Assembly: GCA_009783265.1 (NCBI GenBank)
Contig: WRHM01000008.1
Location: forward strand, 62,001-126,000
Direction: 5' to 3'
Length of the DNA: 64,000 nucleotides
Origin: Oscillospiraceae bacterium
GTDB lineage: Bacteria; Bacillota; Clostridia; Oscillospirales; WRJC01
Positions 17,686 to 27,969 of this stretch are shown in pieces. Both the position numbers and the translations under genes were made by a program. Each line of letters opens with the position of its first letter. Position 1 is the first letter of the stretch. The notes below the pieces were generated by a model, which worked only from the letters and a program-made list of their open reading frames with translations, made no database searches and was not told the origin of the DNA.

Positions 17686-19566
17686 ATGGATATTATGAAT
17701 ACAAACGATTTTCGGTTTCTTCCAATAACAAAAGAAGACATGAAAAGTCGGGGCATTGATTCCCTCGACTTTGTTTATGTTTGCGGCGACGCTTATGTCG
17801 ATCACCCTTCGTTCGGCGCGGCTATTATAACAAGATATTTGGAAAGCCTCGGTTATACAATCGGGATTATCGCTCAGCCGAACTGGAGAAATACTGACGA
17901 TATAAAAAAATTGGGCAAGCCTAAACTCGGCTTTTTAGTTTCGAGCGGTAATATTGACTCAATGGTCGCGCATTATACGGCAAGCAAAAAAAGAAGAAAT
18001 TATGATTATTATTCACCCGGCGGGAAAACCGGATTAAGACCCGACAGGGCCGTTATTGTCTATTGCAATTTAATAAGACAAAGCTACGGCGATATACCCA
18101 TAATCATCGGCGGGCTTGAAGCGTCGCTGAGAAGATTCGCGCATTACGATTACTGGGACAACAAAGTCAGGCGAAGCATACTTGTAGATTCCGGCGCGGA
18201 TATTTTATCTTACGGAATGGGCGAAAAATCAATCGCGAAAATCGCGGAGCTTTTAAAAATCGGCATACTCGTCAAAAAAATCAAGGGCGTAAAAGGCACG
18301 GTTGTTTTGTGCGGAAAAGAATATCTTGATAATTTCAAGAAAGATTATATAACATGCGGCGATTATAATATATTAAAGGAAGATAAAATTGCTTATGCGC
18401 AGGCGTTTAAAATACAGTACGAAGAAAACGATTATATAAACGGCAGGGCTGTGATTGAATATTACGATAATAAAATATTGGTTCAGAACCCGCCGTTTGC
18501 CCCTCTTGAACAAAAAGAACTCGATAAGATTTATGCCCTGCCCTATTCGAGAAATTATCACCCGGTTTATGATATTATGCCGAACGGCAGACCCCCGTCA
18601 CTTCGTGACGCCCCCTTTCAAAAGGGGGCTAGCGGAGTAAAACCCGATGCAATTCCGGCGATAAGCGAAGTAAAATTTTCGATAACGCATACAAGGGGCT
18701 GTTTCGGCGGGTGTAATTTTTGCGCCTTATCTTTTCATCAGGGACGCAGCGTGAGGTCGCGAAGCGTAAAATCAGTTGTGAAAGAAGCCGAAATAATTTC
18801 AAATATGCCGGATTTCAAAGGTTATATTCACGATATTGGCGGCCCGACCGCGAATTTCAGGAAGCCGTCGTGCCAAAAGCAATTAACTTCGGGAATGTGT
18901 AAAAATAAAAGATGTCTGTCTCCAAATCCGTGCGAAAATTTGGAATTTGATCACGGAGAATATATTAAACTGATAGAAGCAGTCGAAGCGTTGCCGAAAA
19001 TAAAAAAAGTTTTTATAAGATCGGGAATAAGATTTGATTATCTGATGCTTGATAAATCAAATACGGGAAAAAGTTTTTTTGAAAAATTAGTCAGGGATAA
19101 TATAAGCGGGCAATTAAAAGTCGCGCCGGAGCATATAAGCGATAATGTTTTAAATATTATGGGCAAATGCAAAAATAAAATTTATGAAAATTTTTATGAT
19201 GAATATTATAAATTATGCGCAAAACATAAAAAAGAGCAGTATCTTGTGCCGTATCTTATGTCGTCGCACCCCGGAAGCGCTCTTAATAACGCGATAGAAC
19301 TTGCGATTTACCTGAAAAAAAAGAATTATTCTCCCGAACAGGTTCAGGATTTTTATCCCACTCCGGGGACGGCTTCCACTTGTATGTTTTACACCGGGAT
19401 TAATCCGTTCAACGGCAAAAAAATATATGTCCCGGAAACATACGAAGAAAAGAGAATGCAGAGAGCTTTGCTCCAGAGCGGAAACCCTGAAAATCATGAT
19501 TGGGTTTTGAAAGCTCTTAAAAAAGCCGGGCGCGAAGATTTGATAAGTTATTTTTTGCGTAAATAA
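17686..19566 (+). CDS. YgiQ-family radical SAM protein with in-frame palindromic insertion
   Basis: About 626 residues from the ATG at 17686 (GGAG 12 bases upstream); a TTG at 17662 is also open. The UPF0313/YgiQ family has an N-terminal cobalamin-binding-like domain and a radical SAM domain whose cluster motif [10 protein letters not shown] is near 340. The C-terminal half keeps KVAPEHISD and [16 protein letters not shown]. The biochemical reaction is not established. Odd feature: between PVYDIMPNG and [10 protein letters not shown], which are close together in relatives, there are about 22 extra residues encoded by two palindromes (18597-18628). The reading frame is kept, so the gene appears functional. 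Confidence 0.88.
   Translation: MDIMNTNDFRFLPITKEDMKSRGIDSLDFVYVCGDAYVDHPSFGAAIITRYLESLGYTIGIIAQPNWRNTDDIKKLGKPKLGFLVSSGNIDSMVAHYTASKKRRNYDYYSPGGKTGLRPDRAVIVYCNLIRQSYGDIPIIIGGLEASLRRFAHYDYWDNKVRRSILVDSGADILSYGMGEKSIAKIAELLKIGILVKKIKGVKGTVVLCGKEYLDNFKKDYITCGDYNILKEDKIAYAQAFKIQYEENDYINGRAVIEYYDNKILVQNPPFAPLEQKELDKIYALPYSRNYHPVYDIMPNGRPPSLRDAPFQKGASGVKPDAIPAISEVKFSITHTRGCFGGCNFCALSFHQGRSVRSRSVKSVVKEAEIISNMPDFKGYIHDIGGPTANFRKPSCQKQLTSGMCKNKRCLSPNPCENLEFDHGEYIKLIEAVEALPKIKKVFIRSGIRFDYLMLDKSNTGKSFFEKLVRDNISGQLKVAPEHISDNVLNIMGKCKNKIYENFYDEYYKLCAKHKKEQYLVPYLMSSHPGSALNNAIELAIYLKKKNYSPEQVQDFYPTPGTASTCMFYTGINPFNGKKIYVPETYEEKRMQRALLQSGNPENHDWVLKALKKAGREDLISYFLRK
18592..18640. repeat. Palindromic repeat inserted inside the ygiQ-like ORF
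   Basis: Two adjacent inverted repeats: GTCAC-TTC-GTGAC (18597-18609) and CCCCCTTT-CA-AAAGGGGG (18611-18628), embedded in C-rich flanks unlike the surrounding codon use. Elements of this shape usually lie between genes in Clostridia; here it is translated in frame, like Rickettsia palindromic elements. Confidence 0.75.
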
Positions 19567-19982
19567 ACAATAAATATAAATTTAATATAAATTTTCGGGT
19601 TATTAAAAAGACAGAATTTAATATAAATTGTAAAAATTTTTTGAATAAATTTGTGCAACATATACAAAAACAGGTTTCAAATGCATTTTTTTATCCGAAA
19701 ATATGAGAAACATAAATTATGTTTTTTTTGAAATATGGTGAATATACATGCTGCGAAAATTAATTTTGCAAGTTTAAATTTTTGCGAATTTACGGCGAAA
19801 TTTGATGAAAATTGGATTAAAATTACGGAAAACAAAAGCAAAAATAAATATTGTGTTTTTTGTTTTTATATATTGATTTTTATGAAAATTGTTATATAAA
19901 TCGACAATAACAATGTAATAATTTGGCTTTTATAAACGCTTTGATTTATAAATTTTGCGAATTTAATATTTTATTGTCATAC

Positions 19983-20011
19983 TTGACAAAATATTAGGCT
20001 TGTGCTAATAT
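19983..20011 (+). promoter_or_regulatory. SigA-type promoter of the glycan-uptake operon
   Basis: TTGACA (19983-19988), 17 bases, TAATAT (20006-20011). The -10 deviates at two positions, suggesting a regulated promoter. Confidence 0.65.
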
Positions 20012-20023
20012 ATTATTGTAACA

Positions 20024-20066
20024 GTTGTTTAATTTAACATAATTTAATAACTATAAATTAAACAAC
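20024..20066. promoter_or_regulatory. Long inverted repeat just downstream of the promoter
   Basis: GTTGTTTAATTTA (20024-20036) and TAAATTAAACAAC (20054-20066) are perfect 13-base arms 17 bases apart. The position near +6 to +48 suits a repressor operator pair or an RNA hairpin. The regulator is unknown. Confidence 0.7.
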
Positions 20067-20339
20067 TTGCACAATTAAACATTAATTATATAAACGCCGC
20101 ATATATTCAATTAATAATTACCAGCCGACAATTAACTATTTATTAATTTATTGGTATTATCACAGTATTCTAAATGGCAGAATAAAATGCGGACGTTTTT
20201 AAATTATCTTATTTTAAGAACATGAAAGTTCGGTTGAGTAAATTAATCTAAACTAAAATCAATAAATCAATAAAAACTGAAATTCGTGTCATTAAATATA
20301 AAAAATCAAAGCGAATCTATACAGGGAGGAAAGCATTTC

Positions 20340-23300
20340 ATGAAAAGTGAAATTATCAAACAGCATAAAGCGACGTCAAATAAAAAAAGACATTTCTGTA
20401 TTTTACTTGCTTTATTGATGATATTCGGAACGATTATCCCAATCTTGCCCGCTATGACTGTTTCGGCTGCCGAGGCCGACGCAGAAAAGCAGTCGAGAAT
20501 AGCTGAAGTCAGGGAAGTATTAAGTGCCGTTCCATATACAGAATATCTCAAAGACAAAAGCGATCTTTATTTTAAAGAAACCGGGAAACTGCCTTACGGT
20601 TCGGATACGCCGATAGTAATACCGTTAAATTCCATTCCCGAACATTCAATCGAAGATTGTAAAACCATTAATAAAATTGACGATTTGATGGACATTCTGA
20701 AAAAGAAATATACCGATGAGGAAATGCAAAAAGACGAGGTAAAGAAAACAATAGAAGAATTTAACGGATTATTTGATAAAGGCAAAACAGCCATATATCT
20801 TCCGGATAAAGGCTCGGTAGCGTTTAATTTTACCGTAGAAAAAGAAGGACTGTATAATTTAGAATTTACTTATCTTCAGGTAGTTGGGAAAACCTCGGCA
20901 ATTGAGAGAATGATAAAAATCGACGACAAAGTGCCTTTCAAAGAAGCCCGCTACATAACGATGACAAAAATATACACGGACGATTATAAAATTGACCCGG
21001 AAACCGGAGAATCGGTATTTGACAGAGACATAAAAGAAAACGAAATAAGGCCGTCAAAATCCGAAGCTCCCGAATGGAGAACAATTCTCACGGATGACTC
21101 GTCTGGATTTGTCTCCGAACCGTTTTTATACTATCTTACACCCGGGGAACATGTCTTAACTCTTGACGCAGTAAGGGAATCGGTTTATATAGGCGAAATC
21201 AGATTTGTCGTCGCTCCAAGCGTCCCGATATACGAAGAATATCTGGAGCAAAAAAAGGCGCAGTACGGCGACAAAAAAGGAACGGCCGACATAAAGCTTA
21301 TACAGGCTCAGATGCCCGCAGCCACATCGGAAGTAACTATATATCCGCTTAATGACAGAACTTCCGCTATAACCCAGCCTCAGGATTCGTCGAGAATAAG
21401 ATTAAATTCAATAGGCGGCGGAAAATGGCAGATGTGCGGTCAATGGATAAGATATGAATTTGATATACCGGCAGGAGACTCGGGATGGTATTATATCGTG
21501 CCGAGATTCAAACAGGCTATTTATCAGGGCGTTTATTCTTCGAGAAAAATAAGGCTTGACGGAGAGATCCCGTTTCAGGAATCAGCTAAGCTAAGATTTA
21601 ATTTTTCGGATGACTGGCAGGTTGAGCCGCTCAACGACGGCACTGTAACCGGCGAGGGCAAAAATAAAACAAAAAAGTTTTTTGAATTTTATCTGTCAGA
21701 AGGACATCATGTTATTGAATTTGAAGTTGCCCTCGGAGATATGGCCGAATTGCTCGGACAGGTTGAGGACAGCGTTATGCACCTCAACGAAATGTACAGA
21801 AAAATCAGAATGATAACCGGTGCTACGCCCGACGCTTACAGGGACTACGGATTTGAAAGACAGATCCCGGCAGTTCTTGAAGGTATGTGGGATGAAGCCC
21901 AGAACCTTAGGAATATCTCTGCTCAGTTAGAAGAGATTATAGGGTCAAAGGGAGAGCATACGGTCATGCTTGAAAAAATGGCGCTCCAGCTTGACAAAAT
22001 GGCTCACAACACCGACAGGATCGCCCCCGGAATGGATAATTTCAAGACAAATATCGGCGGTATGGCTGAATGGCTTCTTGAAAGAAGAAACCAGCCGCTT
22101 GAAGTAGATTATATAAAAATACAGCCGATCGACCAGAAGCTGCCCAAGCCGGAAGCCAATTTCTTCGAGGCAATAGCCTTTGAGTTTTCGTCGTTTATAA
22201 TGTCGTTCTTTGCAGATTACAATTCGCAGGGCGCAATGGAAGAAATAACAGACAAATCAAAAGTCGTCGAAGTGTGGCTCGGTTCTTCCGCTCCGGTCAT
22301 GGGCGGGCTTGCTCTTGCGGGGCGCGACCAGGCTCAGGTGCTCAGGCAAATGATTGTCTCTTTTACCCAAAATACAAATATACAGGTTAATTTAAAATTA
22401 GTCGCCGGAGGTTCTCTGCTGCCGTCGGTTCTCGCGGGAGTCGGTCCTGACGTATCCGTTGGCAACTGGGGAGGCGACGCTATAAACTTCGCTATCAGAA
22501 GCGCGGTATTGCCGTTGAACTACGATAAAGAAGGAAACCCAGTAGACTATTCAAAAGGCAGCGGCGACGGAAAAATAAAGAGTTTTGACGAAGTAAGAAC
22601 TTTCTTCACTCCGTCGGCTTTGACCCCGCTTACGCTTCATGACGACACTATAGAAGATCAATCAAAGCTTCAGGTTTTTGCGCTGCCCGAATGTCAGACA
22701 TTCCCGATGCTGTTCTACAGAAAAGACATTCTCGTTGACCTTGATCTGGAAGTGCCGACGACATGGGACGAATTGTTTGATATAGTGCCCGTTTTGCAGA
22801 AGAAAAATTATGACGTCGGGATTCTTCCCGGAATCCTGCCGCTATATACTTTTATGTTCCAGCAGAACGTGCCAATTTATAAAGGCGACGGCATAGAAAT
22901 AAACTTAGACGACAATATAGCGCTTGACTCATTTAAGAGAATGACAAAACTTTATACAGAATATAAATTCCCGGTAGAGTTTAACTTTGCAAACCGTTTC
23001 AGGTCTGGAGATATGCCCATTTCAGTTCAGTATTACGACGCGTATAACCAACTCACGGTTTTCGCGCCCGAAATACGCGGGCTTTGGGAGTTTGTGCCGC
23101 TGCCCGGAACGATCAGAGAAAAAACGCCCGAAGACGAAAAATGGGAAGCTGAGACAGGCTATCTGTACGATGTAGTCGGGGAATCAGAAACGGGAACGAA
23201 GATTATATCTGACAACACATCGCCCGGAAGCATAATCTGCACATTCATGCTGAGGTCCTCCGCCGCCAAAGAAAACACATCAAATGCGTGGGCGTTTATG

Positions 23301-23684
23301 CAGTGGTGGGTAGGCTCAGAAGCGCAGGGACGTTTCGGGAGCGAATTAGTCGCAATGATGGGAGCCGCCGCAAAATATCCTACGGCCAACCTCGAAGCTC
23401 TCGGAAATATGCCGTGGCCTACGGCAGATTACGAAAACCTTCAGGAACAGTTCAAGCATCTTGAAGCAGTCCCAGAAGTCCCCGGAGGATATATAGTCCA
23501 GAGATACGTAGATTTCGCATGGAAAGCAGTTTATAACGACGGTGCTTCGGCAGTCGAGCAAATACAGGACTATCTTGTCGATATAGACAAAGAACTTTCG
23601 AGAAAGAGATCTGAGTTTAACATGTCGGTAATACCACGCGATAAACTCGGAAAGAAATTAGTTATAGACGATATTTCAGAATAA
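20340..23684 (+). CDS. Giant exported solute-binding protein with N-terminal carbohydrate-binding-like modules
   Basis: About 1114 residues from the ATG at 20340, preceded by AGGGAGGA; an upstream in-frame ATG at 20286 lacks a site. A signal peptide covers roughly residues 17-45, ending VSAAEA, with no lipobox. Two beta-rich modules of the kind that bind carbohydrate occupy about 160-300 and 325-475; a helical linker follows; a family-1 ABC solute-binding domain runs from about 640 to 1080 (starting EVWLGSSAPVMGG, with GVGPDVSVGNWGGDA inside). Ordinary binding proteins are 400-550 residues. First gene of a seven-gene operon with two permease pairs; the likely role is capture of an oligosaccharide at the membrane. 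Confidence 0.85.
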   Translation: MKSEIIKQHKATSNKKRHFCILLALLMIFGTIIPILPAMTVSAAEADAEKQSRIAEVREVLSAVPYTEYLKDKSDLYFKETGKLPYGSDTPIVIPLNSIPEHSIEDCKTINKIDDLMDILKKKYTDEEMQKDEVKKTIEEFNGLFDKGKTAIYLPDKGSVAFNFTVEKEGLYNLEFTYLQVVGKTSAIERMIKIDDKVPFKEARYITMTKIYTDDYKIDPETGESVFDRDIKENEIRPSKSEAPEWRTILTDDSSGFVSEPFLYYLTPGEHVLTLDAVRESVYIGEIRFVVAPSVPIYEEYLEQKKAQYGDKKGTADIKLIQAQMPAATSEVTIYPLNDRTSAITQPQDSSRIRLNSIGGGKWQMCGQWIRYEFDIPAGDSGWYYIVPRFKQAIYQGVYSSRKIRLDGEIPFQESAKLRFNFSDDWQVEPLNDGTVTGEGKNKTKKFFEFYLSEGHHVIEFEVALGDMAELLGQVEDSVMHLNEMYRKIRMITGATPDAYRDYGFERQIPAVLEGMWDEAQNLRNISAQLEEIIGSKGEHTVMLEKMALQLDKMAHNTDRIAPGMDNFKTNIGGMAEWLLERRNQPLEVDYIKIQPIDQKLPKPEANFFEAIAFEFSSFIMSFFADYNSQGAMEEITDKSKVVEVWLGSSAPVMGGLALAGRDQAQVLRQMIVSFTQNTNIQVNLKLVAGGSLLPSVLAGVGPDVSVGNWGGDAINFAIRSAVLPLNYDKEGNPVDYSKGSGDGKIKSFDEVRTFFTPSALTPLTLHDDTIEDQSKLQVFALPECQTFPMLFYRKDILVDLDLEVPTTWDELFDIVPVLQKKNYDVGILPGILPLYTFMFQQNVPIYKGDGIEINLDDNIALDSFKRMTKLYTEYKFPVEFNFANRFRSGDMPISVQYYDAYNQLTVFAPEIRGLWEFVPLPGTIREKTPEDEKWEAETGYLYDVVGESETGTKIISDNTSPGSIICTFMLRSSAAKENTSNAWAFMQWWVGSEAQGRFGSELVAMMGAAAKYPTANLEALGNMPWPTADYENLQEQFKHLEAVPEVPGGYIVQRYVDFAWKAVYNDGASAVEQIQDYLVDIDKELSRKRSEFNMSVIPRDKLGKKLVIDDISE

Positions 23685-23777
23685 AAATTATAAGCGATTG
23701 CGAAATAATAAATATTAAAATTAAAAATCAATTTGGAAATTATTAATTATAAATTTAATTTAAGGAGGAAAGGTTTC

Positions 23778-24752
23778 ATGTCAGACAAACCGATAAGCCC
23801 GGGAGACGGCGAAGCCACTGTAAAAAAGCAAGCCGTCAACAGGGGCGACATGACAAAATGGCAATGGACGCTAAGAGAAATGAGGGTCAATAAAGTCGGA
23901 TATTTCATGGTTGCCCCGTTTTTTATTCTGTTTTTGATTTTTACGGTTTTGCCTATTGTTTTATCTCTCTTTTTCAGTTTTACGATTTTCAATATGCTGG
24001 AGTGGCCGAAATTTGTTTTCTTGGATAATTATATAAGGCTTCTTCTTGACGACGACACATTCCTGAAAGCTATAACAAATACTTTTGTATTTGCGGCTGT
24101 AACGGGGCCTATAAGCTATGTGCTCTCGTTTATGATGGCGTGGTTCATAAATGAGCTTTCACCCAAAATGAGGGCGTTTGTAACGTTAATATTCTACGCT
24201 CCGTCTATATCGGGCCAGGTGTACATGATCTGGCAGGTAATTTTCAGTTCAGACCAGTACGGGTACGCAAACAGCCTGCTTATCAGATTTAATTTTATCA
24301 GTTCTCCCATACTCTGGTTTCAGAACAAAGATTACACGATGGGGTTGTGTATAGTAGTTGCGCTGTGGCTGTCGCTGGGAACTTCGTTTCTTGCTTTTAT
24401 CGCAGGACTCCAGACCGTCGACCGGTCGTATTACGAAGCGGGCGCGGTCGACGGTATCAGAAACAGGTGGCAGGAACTCTGGTATGTTACCCTGCCATTA
24501 ATGAAAAATCAGCTTATGTTCGGCGCGGTTATGACTATAACTGGTTCTTTCGGTTTCGGGGCGATAGTTACGGCTCTGTGCGGGTTCCCTTCGGTCGAGT
24601 ATTCAGCGCACACGATAATGCACCATCTCGACGACTACGGGAGCATAAGATTTGAAATGGGTTACGCGTCGGCAATCGCAACTCTGCTCTTCTTCTTAAT
24701 GGTAGGAGCAAACTTGCTTGTCAACAGATTATTGTCAAAGGTAGGTACATAA
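23778..24752 (+). CDS. Sugar ABC transporter permease, MalF/UgpA type (pair 1)
   Basis: 324 residues from the ATG at 23778, set by TAAGGAGGA; an ATG at 23733 has no site. A cytoplasmic N-terminus is followed by six membrane segments and the EAA loop YYEAGAVDGIRNRWQ near 230, which docks the transport ATPase. Stop is 2 bases before the next permease, so the two form a heterodimer. Confidence 0.92.
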   Translation: MSDKPISPGDGEATVKKQAVNRGDMTKWQWTLREMRVNKVGYFMVAPFFILFLIFTVLPIVLSLFFSFTIFNMLEWPKFVFLDNYIRLLLDDDTFLKAITNTFVFAAVTGPISYVLSFMMAWFINELSPKMRAFVTLIFYAPSISGQVYMIWQVIFSSDQYGYANSLLIRFNFISSPILWFQNKDYTMGLCIVVALWLSLGTSFLAFIAGLQTVDRSYYEAGAVDGIRNRWQELWYVTLPLMKNQLMFGAVMTITGSFGFGAIVTALCGFPSVEYSAHTIMHHLDDYGSIRFEMGYASAIATLLFFLMVGANLLVNRLLSKVGT

Positions 24753-24754
24753 AT

Positions 24755-25627
24755 ATGGCTAAGTTGAGAATAAAAAAGCATAATCATGCGCTAAACCGCT
24801 CTTTGGGCGGAGATATTGCAATAAACGCGATTTTGATAATATTCGGGGCTTTCATGTTTATACCGATGTTTTACGCTATAATGCAATCGCTGAAGCCCCT
24901 CGACGAACTTTGGGTTTTCCCTCCGAGATTTTATGTTGTGAACCCGACTATGAAAAACTACGGGGACTTATTCAGGCTGATGAGTACTTCGTGGGTTCCG
25001 TTTTCGAGATATATATTTAATACTATATTAATATCGACCGTCGGAACTTTCGGGAACTTGGTTTTATCTTCGCTTTCGGCGTATGCCCTGAAAAAAGTAA
25101 AATTTCCCGGAGCGAACGGGATGTTTAGGATAATCACCCTATCGCTTATGTTTAACGCTACGGTTACGTCTATCACAAACTTTTTGACTATGAGCATACT
25201 GGGCTGGGTTGACACTTATCTGGCTATATTAATTCCCGCTTTCTGCACTACTCTGGGACTTTATCTGATGGGGCAGTTTATAGAAACGGCAATCCCGGAC
25301 AGTACTATAGAATCTGCGCGTCTGGACGGCGCGGGAGAACTTAAGACTTACTGGTATATAGCGATGCCGATGATAAAACCGGCATGGCTCACGCTTATTA
25401 TATTCTCTTTCCAGGGCCTTTGGAACTATGGTGCGTCGATATATATCCAGAGCGAACAGCTTAAGACTTTCTCTTACGCTATCGGGCAGATACTTGCCGG
25501 GGGAATAGTCAGGGCGGGAGCCGGAGCGGCTTCGACCGTTATCATGATGGTCGTTCCGATAGCCGTTTTTGTGGTCTCGCAGTCAAATATCATAGAAACA
25601 ATGGCTTCGTCAGGCATGAAAGAATAA
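24755..25627 (+). CDS. Carbohydrate ABC transporter permease, MalG/UgpE type (pair 1)
   Basis: 290 residues, six membrane segments, EAA loop IESARLDGAGELKTYW near 187. It pairs with the preceding permease. No ATPase gene occurs in the operon, so a shared MsmX-type ATPase encoded elsewhere is probably used. Confidence 0.92.
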   Translation: MAKLRIKKHNHALNRSLGGDIAINAILIIFGAFMFIPMFYAIMQSLKPLDELWVFPPRFYVVNPTMKNYGDLFRLMSTSWVPFSRYIFNTILISTVGTFGNLVLSSLSAYALKKVKFPGANGMFRIITLSLMFNATVTSITNFLTMSILGWVDTYLAILIPAFCTTLGLYLMGQFIETAIPDSTIESARLDGAGELKTYWYIAMPMIKPAWLTLIIFSFQGLWNYGASIYIQSEQLKTFSYAIGQILAGGIVRAGAGAASTVIMMVVPIAVFVVSQSNIIETMASSGMKE

Positions 25628-25651
25628 TTAAAGAAAGGGGAGAATATTTAA

Positions 25652-27937
25652 ATGCAAAAAACAGAAGATGCGAGAAGCATGCAAAAAGCAAAAAGCAAAA
25701 GAAATGTATTTCGGTTTATCGCCCTCTTGATTTGTTTGATCCTGACGCTGGCTATGCCGGCAGCGGCGTTTACTACGTATACTACTTATATATATACGTA
25801 CGGCGACCCAGACCACCCCTCAAGGGGATTTTATCCCGTTGAATCGCCCGACGCCTATGTTCCCGAAAAGGTCGTGGATTCTACCTATATCAATAGGGTA
25901 ACGCAGGAAAATTTACTTATAGATAATTTTTTGGGTCTTGACGAAGACGATAACCCTGTGCTTCTTGACGGCCCGCAGGATTTGTGTATTGACAACGACG
26001 GCTTACTTTATATTGCGGATCAGAAAAACAGCAGGATAGTTATTTTAAACCCGGACTACAGCGGGAAAATGATTTTGACTTCATTTGTAAATATGTGGGG
26101 AGTTCCGGACAGCCTGTCCGAACCCAAGGGAGTGTACGCGACAGAAGACGAAATATTCGTTGCAGACACTGAAAAAAACAGGATAGTAGTTTTCAGCAAA
26201 GGAAAAACTTATAAAGACAACGGCGAGCTATATGAATTCGGCGAACATGTACGAATAGTAGAGCAGCCTTCGAGCGACGTTTTCCCTGAGGGCGCGGTTT
26301 ACAAGCCCGTCGCGCTTGTCGTGGACAGCGCGGGGAGAATATACGTCGTTTCCTCAACGACAAACCAGGGCATTATATCAATGAGCCCGGACGGGGAATT
26401 TTTGGGATTCGTCGGAGCCCAGAAAGCTGTCGCAAACCCGTTTATGATATTCTGGAGAAACTTCCAAACGAGGGCGCAGAGGCAGCAGTCAATCAGAAAC
26501 GTCGCGACAGAGTATAATAATATCGCTATCGACGACGAAGGGTTCGTGTATGTCACGACTTCTTCGATAGATGAAGCGTCGCAGTTAAGCGCAATGTTTG
26601 ACAAAGGATCTGAATATCATCCGGTCAAAAGGTTAAATCCTCAGGGAGCCGACGTTATGAGGCGTTCGGGATTCTCAAGTCCCGACGGTGAGATTTACGC
26701 CATGACTAACAGAGCCGGAAGAGGCGGCGCGTCCAGAATTATCGGTATCGCCATCGGGCCTGAGGCAACGTGGAGTATAATCGACGAAGCAAGGCAAAAA
26801 GTATTTACTTACGACGAGGACGGAAGATTATTGTTTATCTTCGGCGACGAGGGCCAGTACTTCGGAAATATACAGAGTATTCAGGCCGTGGCTTATCAGG
26901 GAACGAAAATGCTTTTATTAGATAAAACGCTTTCGTCTTTTACAGTATATAAGCGTACGGCGTACGGCGATATAATTATTGCGGCGCTTGAAAATCAAAG
27001 AAACAGGCAGTATGACAATGCGGTTAATTCATGGAAAGAAATATTGAAAAGAAACAATAACTCCGACTTAGCTTATATCGGCATAGGCAAAAGTTTGTAC
27101 AGGGACGGCGAATATCAGGCTGCCATGAGGCAGTTCAGATTCGCGATGGACACCAAGAGTTATTCGCAGTCGTTCAAAATGTACAGAAAATTATGGATAG
27201 AGAATAACGTTATAGTTATCCCGATTTTCCTGATTATTTTCTTCACGGGGTTCTCGCTGTTTATGAAACACGCGAACAAAGTAAACAAAAGGGACCAGAT
27301 AAGATACGGCAGAAAACTGAAATTGGGAAGCCACATGCTTTACGGATTATATATAATATTCCACCCGTTTGACGGATTCTGGGACATGAAGCATGAAAAG
27401 AGAGGTTCCCCGCTTGCCGCGACTATATATCTGTTCCTTGCGTGCGCGGTTTATATCTACAAAGCAATAGGCGAGGCGTTTATAGTAAACCCGGAAGGGA
27501 TATATAATAATTTTATCGGCGAGTCTATATCTGTAATCCTTCCCGTGACTCTCTGGGTCATAGCAAACTGGTGTCTTACGACGCTCTTTGACGGCGAGGG
27601 AAGCATGAAAGATATATACATGGTAACATGCTATGCACTGATCCCGATAATACCCATAGTGTTCTTCTCGACACTGGCTACACATATTATTACTCTCGAC
27701 GAGTTGCAGATTCTCAGTATGGTAGGCGGAGTAATGTTTGTCTGGGTCGGAATGCTGCTGTTCTTCGGGACAATGGTAATACACGATTACTCACTGGGCA
27801 AGAACGTTGTGACGGCAATCGGCTCTATCGTGGGAATGGCGTTTATTATGTTCGTTACGATGCTGTTCTCGGGCCTGCTTATGAAAATGATACAGTTTAT
27901 AAACAGCATCTACGTCGAAGTCTCATACCGATTATGA
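25652..27937 (+). CDS. NHL-repeat/TPR/Yip1-domain membrane protein
   Basis: 761 residues. Signal or anchor segment (about 17-42); NHL-type beta-propeller blades (about 95-430, for example GPQDLCIDNDGLLYIAD and EPKGVYATEDEIFVAD); a short TPR-like segment (about 445-510); one membrane helix near 525; and a C-terminal Yip1-type region with four or five helices (about 590-755). The propeller probably faces outward and may bind the operon's sugar or partner proteins. It sits between the first permease pair and the DUF5696-like gene. Function unknown. GGGGAG precedes the ATG. Confidence 0.75.
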   Translation: MQKTEDARSMQKAKSKRNVFRFIALLICLILTLAMPAAAFTTYTTYIYTYGDPDHPSRGFYPVESPDAYVPEKVVDSTYINRVTQENLLIDNFLGLDEDDNPVLLDGPQDLCIDNDGLLYIADQKNSRIVILNPDYSGKMILTSFVNMWGVPDSLSEPKGVYATEDEIFVADTEKNRIVVFSKGKTYKDNGELYEFGEHVRIVEQPSSDVFPEGAVYKPVALVVDSAGRIYVVSSTTNQGIISMSPDGEFLGFVGAQKAVANPFMIFWRNFQTRAQRQQSIRNVATEYNNIAIDDEGFVYVTTSSIDEASQLSAMFDKGSEYHPVKRLNPQGADVMRRSGFSSPDGEIYAMTNRAGRGGASRIIGIAIGPEATWSIIDEARQKVFTYDEDGRLLFIFGDEGQYFGNIQSIQAVAYQGTKMLLLDKTLSSFTVYKRTAYGDIIIAALENQRNRQYDNAVNSWKEILKRNNNSDLAYIGIGKSLYRDGEYQAAMRQFRFAMDTKSYSQSFKMYRKLWIENNVIVIPIFLIIFFTGFSLFMKHANKVNKRDQIRYGRKLKLGSHMLYGLYIIFHPFDGFWDMKHEKRGSPLAATIYLFLACAVYIYKAIGEAFIVNPEGIYNNFIGESISVILPVTLWVIANWCLTTLFDGEGSMKDIYMVTCYALIPIIPIVFFSTLATHIITLDELQILSMVGGVMFVWVGMLLFFGTMVIHDYSLGKNVVTAIGSIVGMAFIMFVTMLFSGLLMKMIQFINSIYVEVSYRL

Positions 27938-27969
27938 TGATATAATTTAAGAAAGGAGGATATATTATA

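Larger units (their letters stand above)
19567..20339 (+). other. AT-rich intergenic region and long leader of the glycan-uptake operon
   Basis: About 770 bases without a supported gene. The first 400 bases are very AT-rich with no recognisable structure. A promoter (19983-20011) and a long inverted repeat (20024-20066) follow, then a leader of about 320 bases up to AGGGAGGA and the ATG at 20340. Confidence 0.7.
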
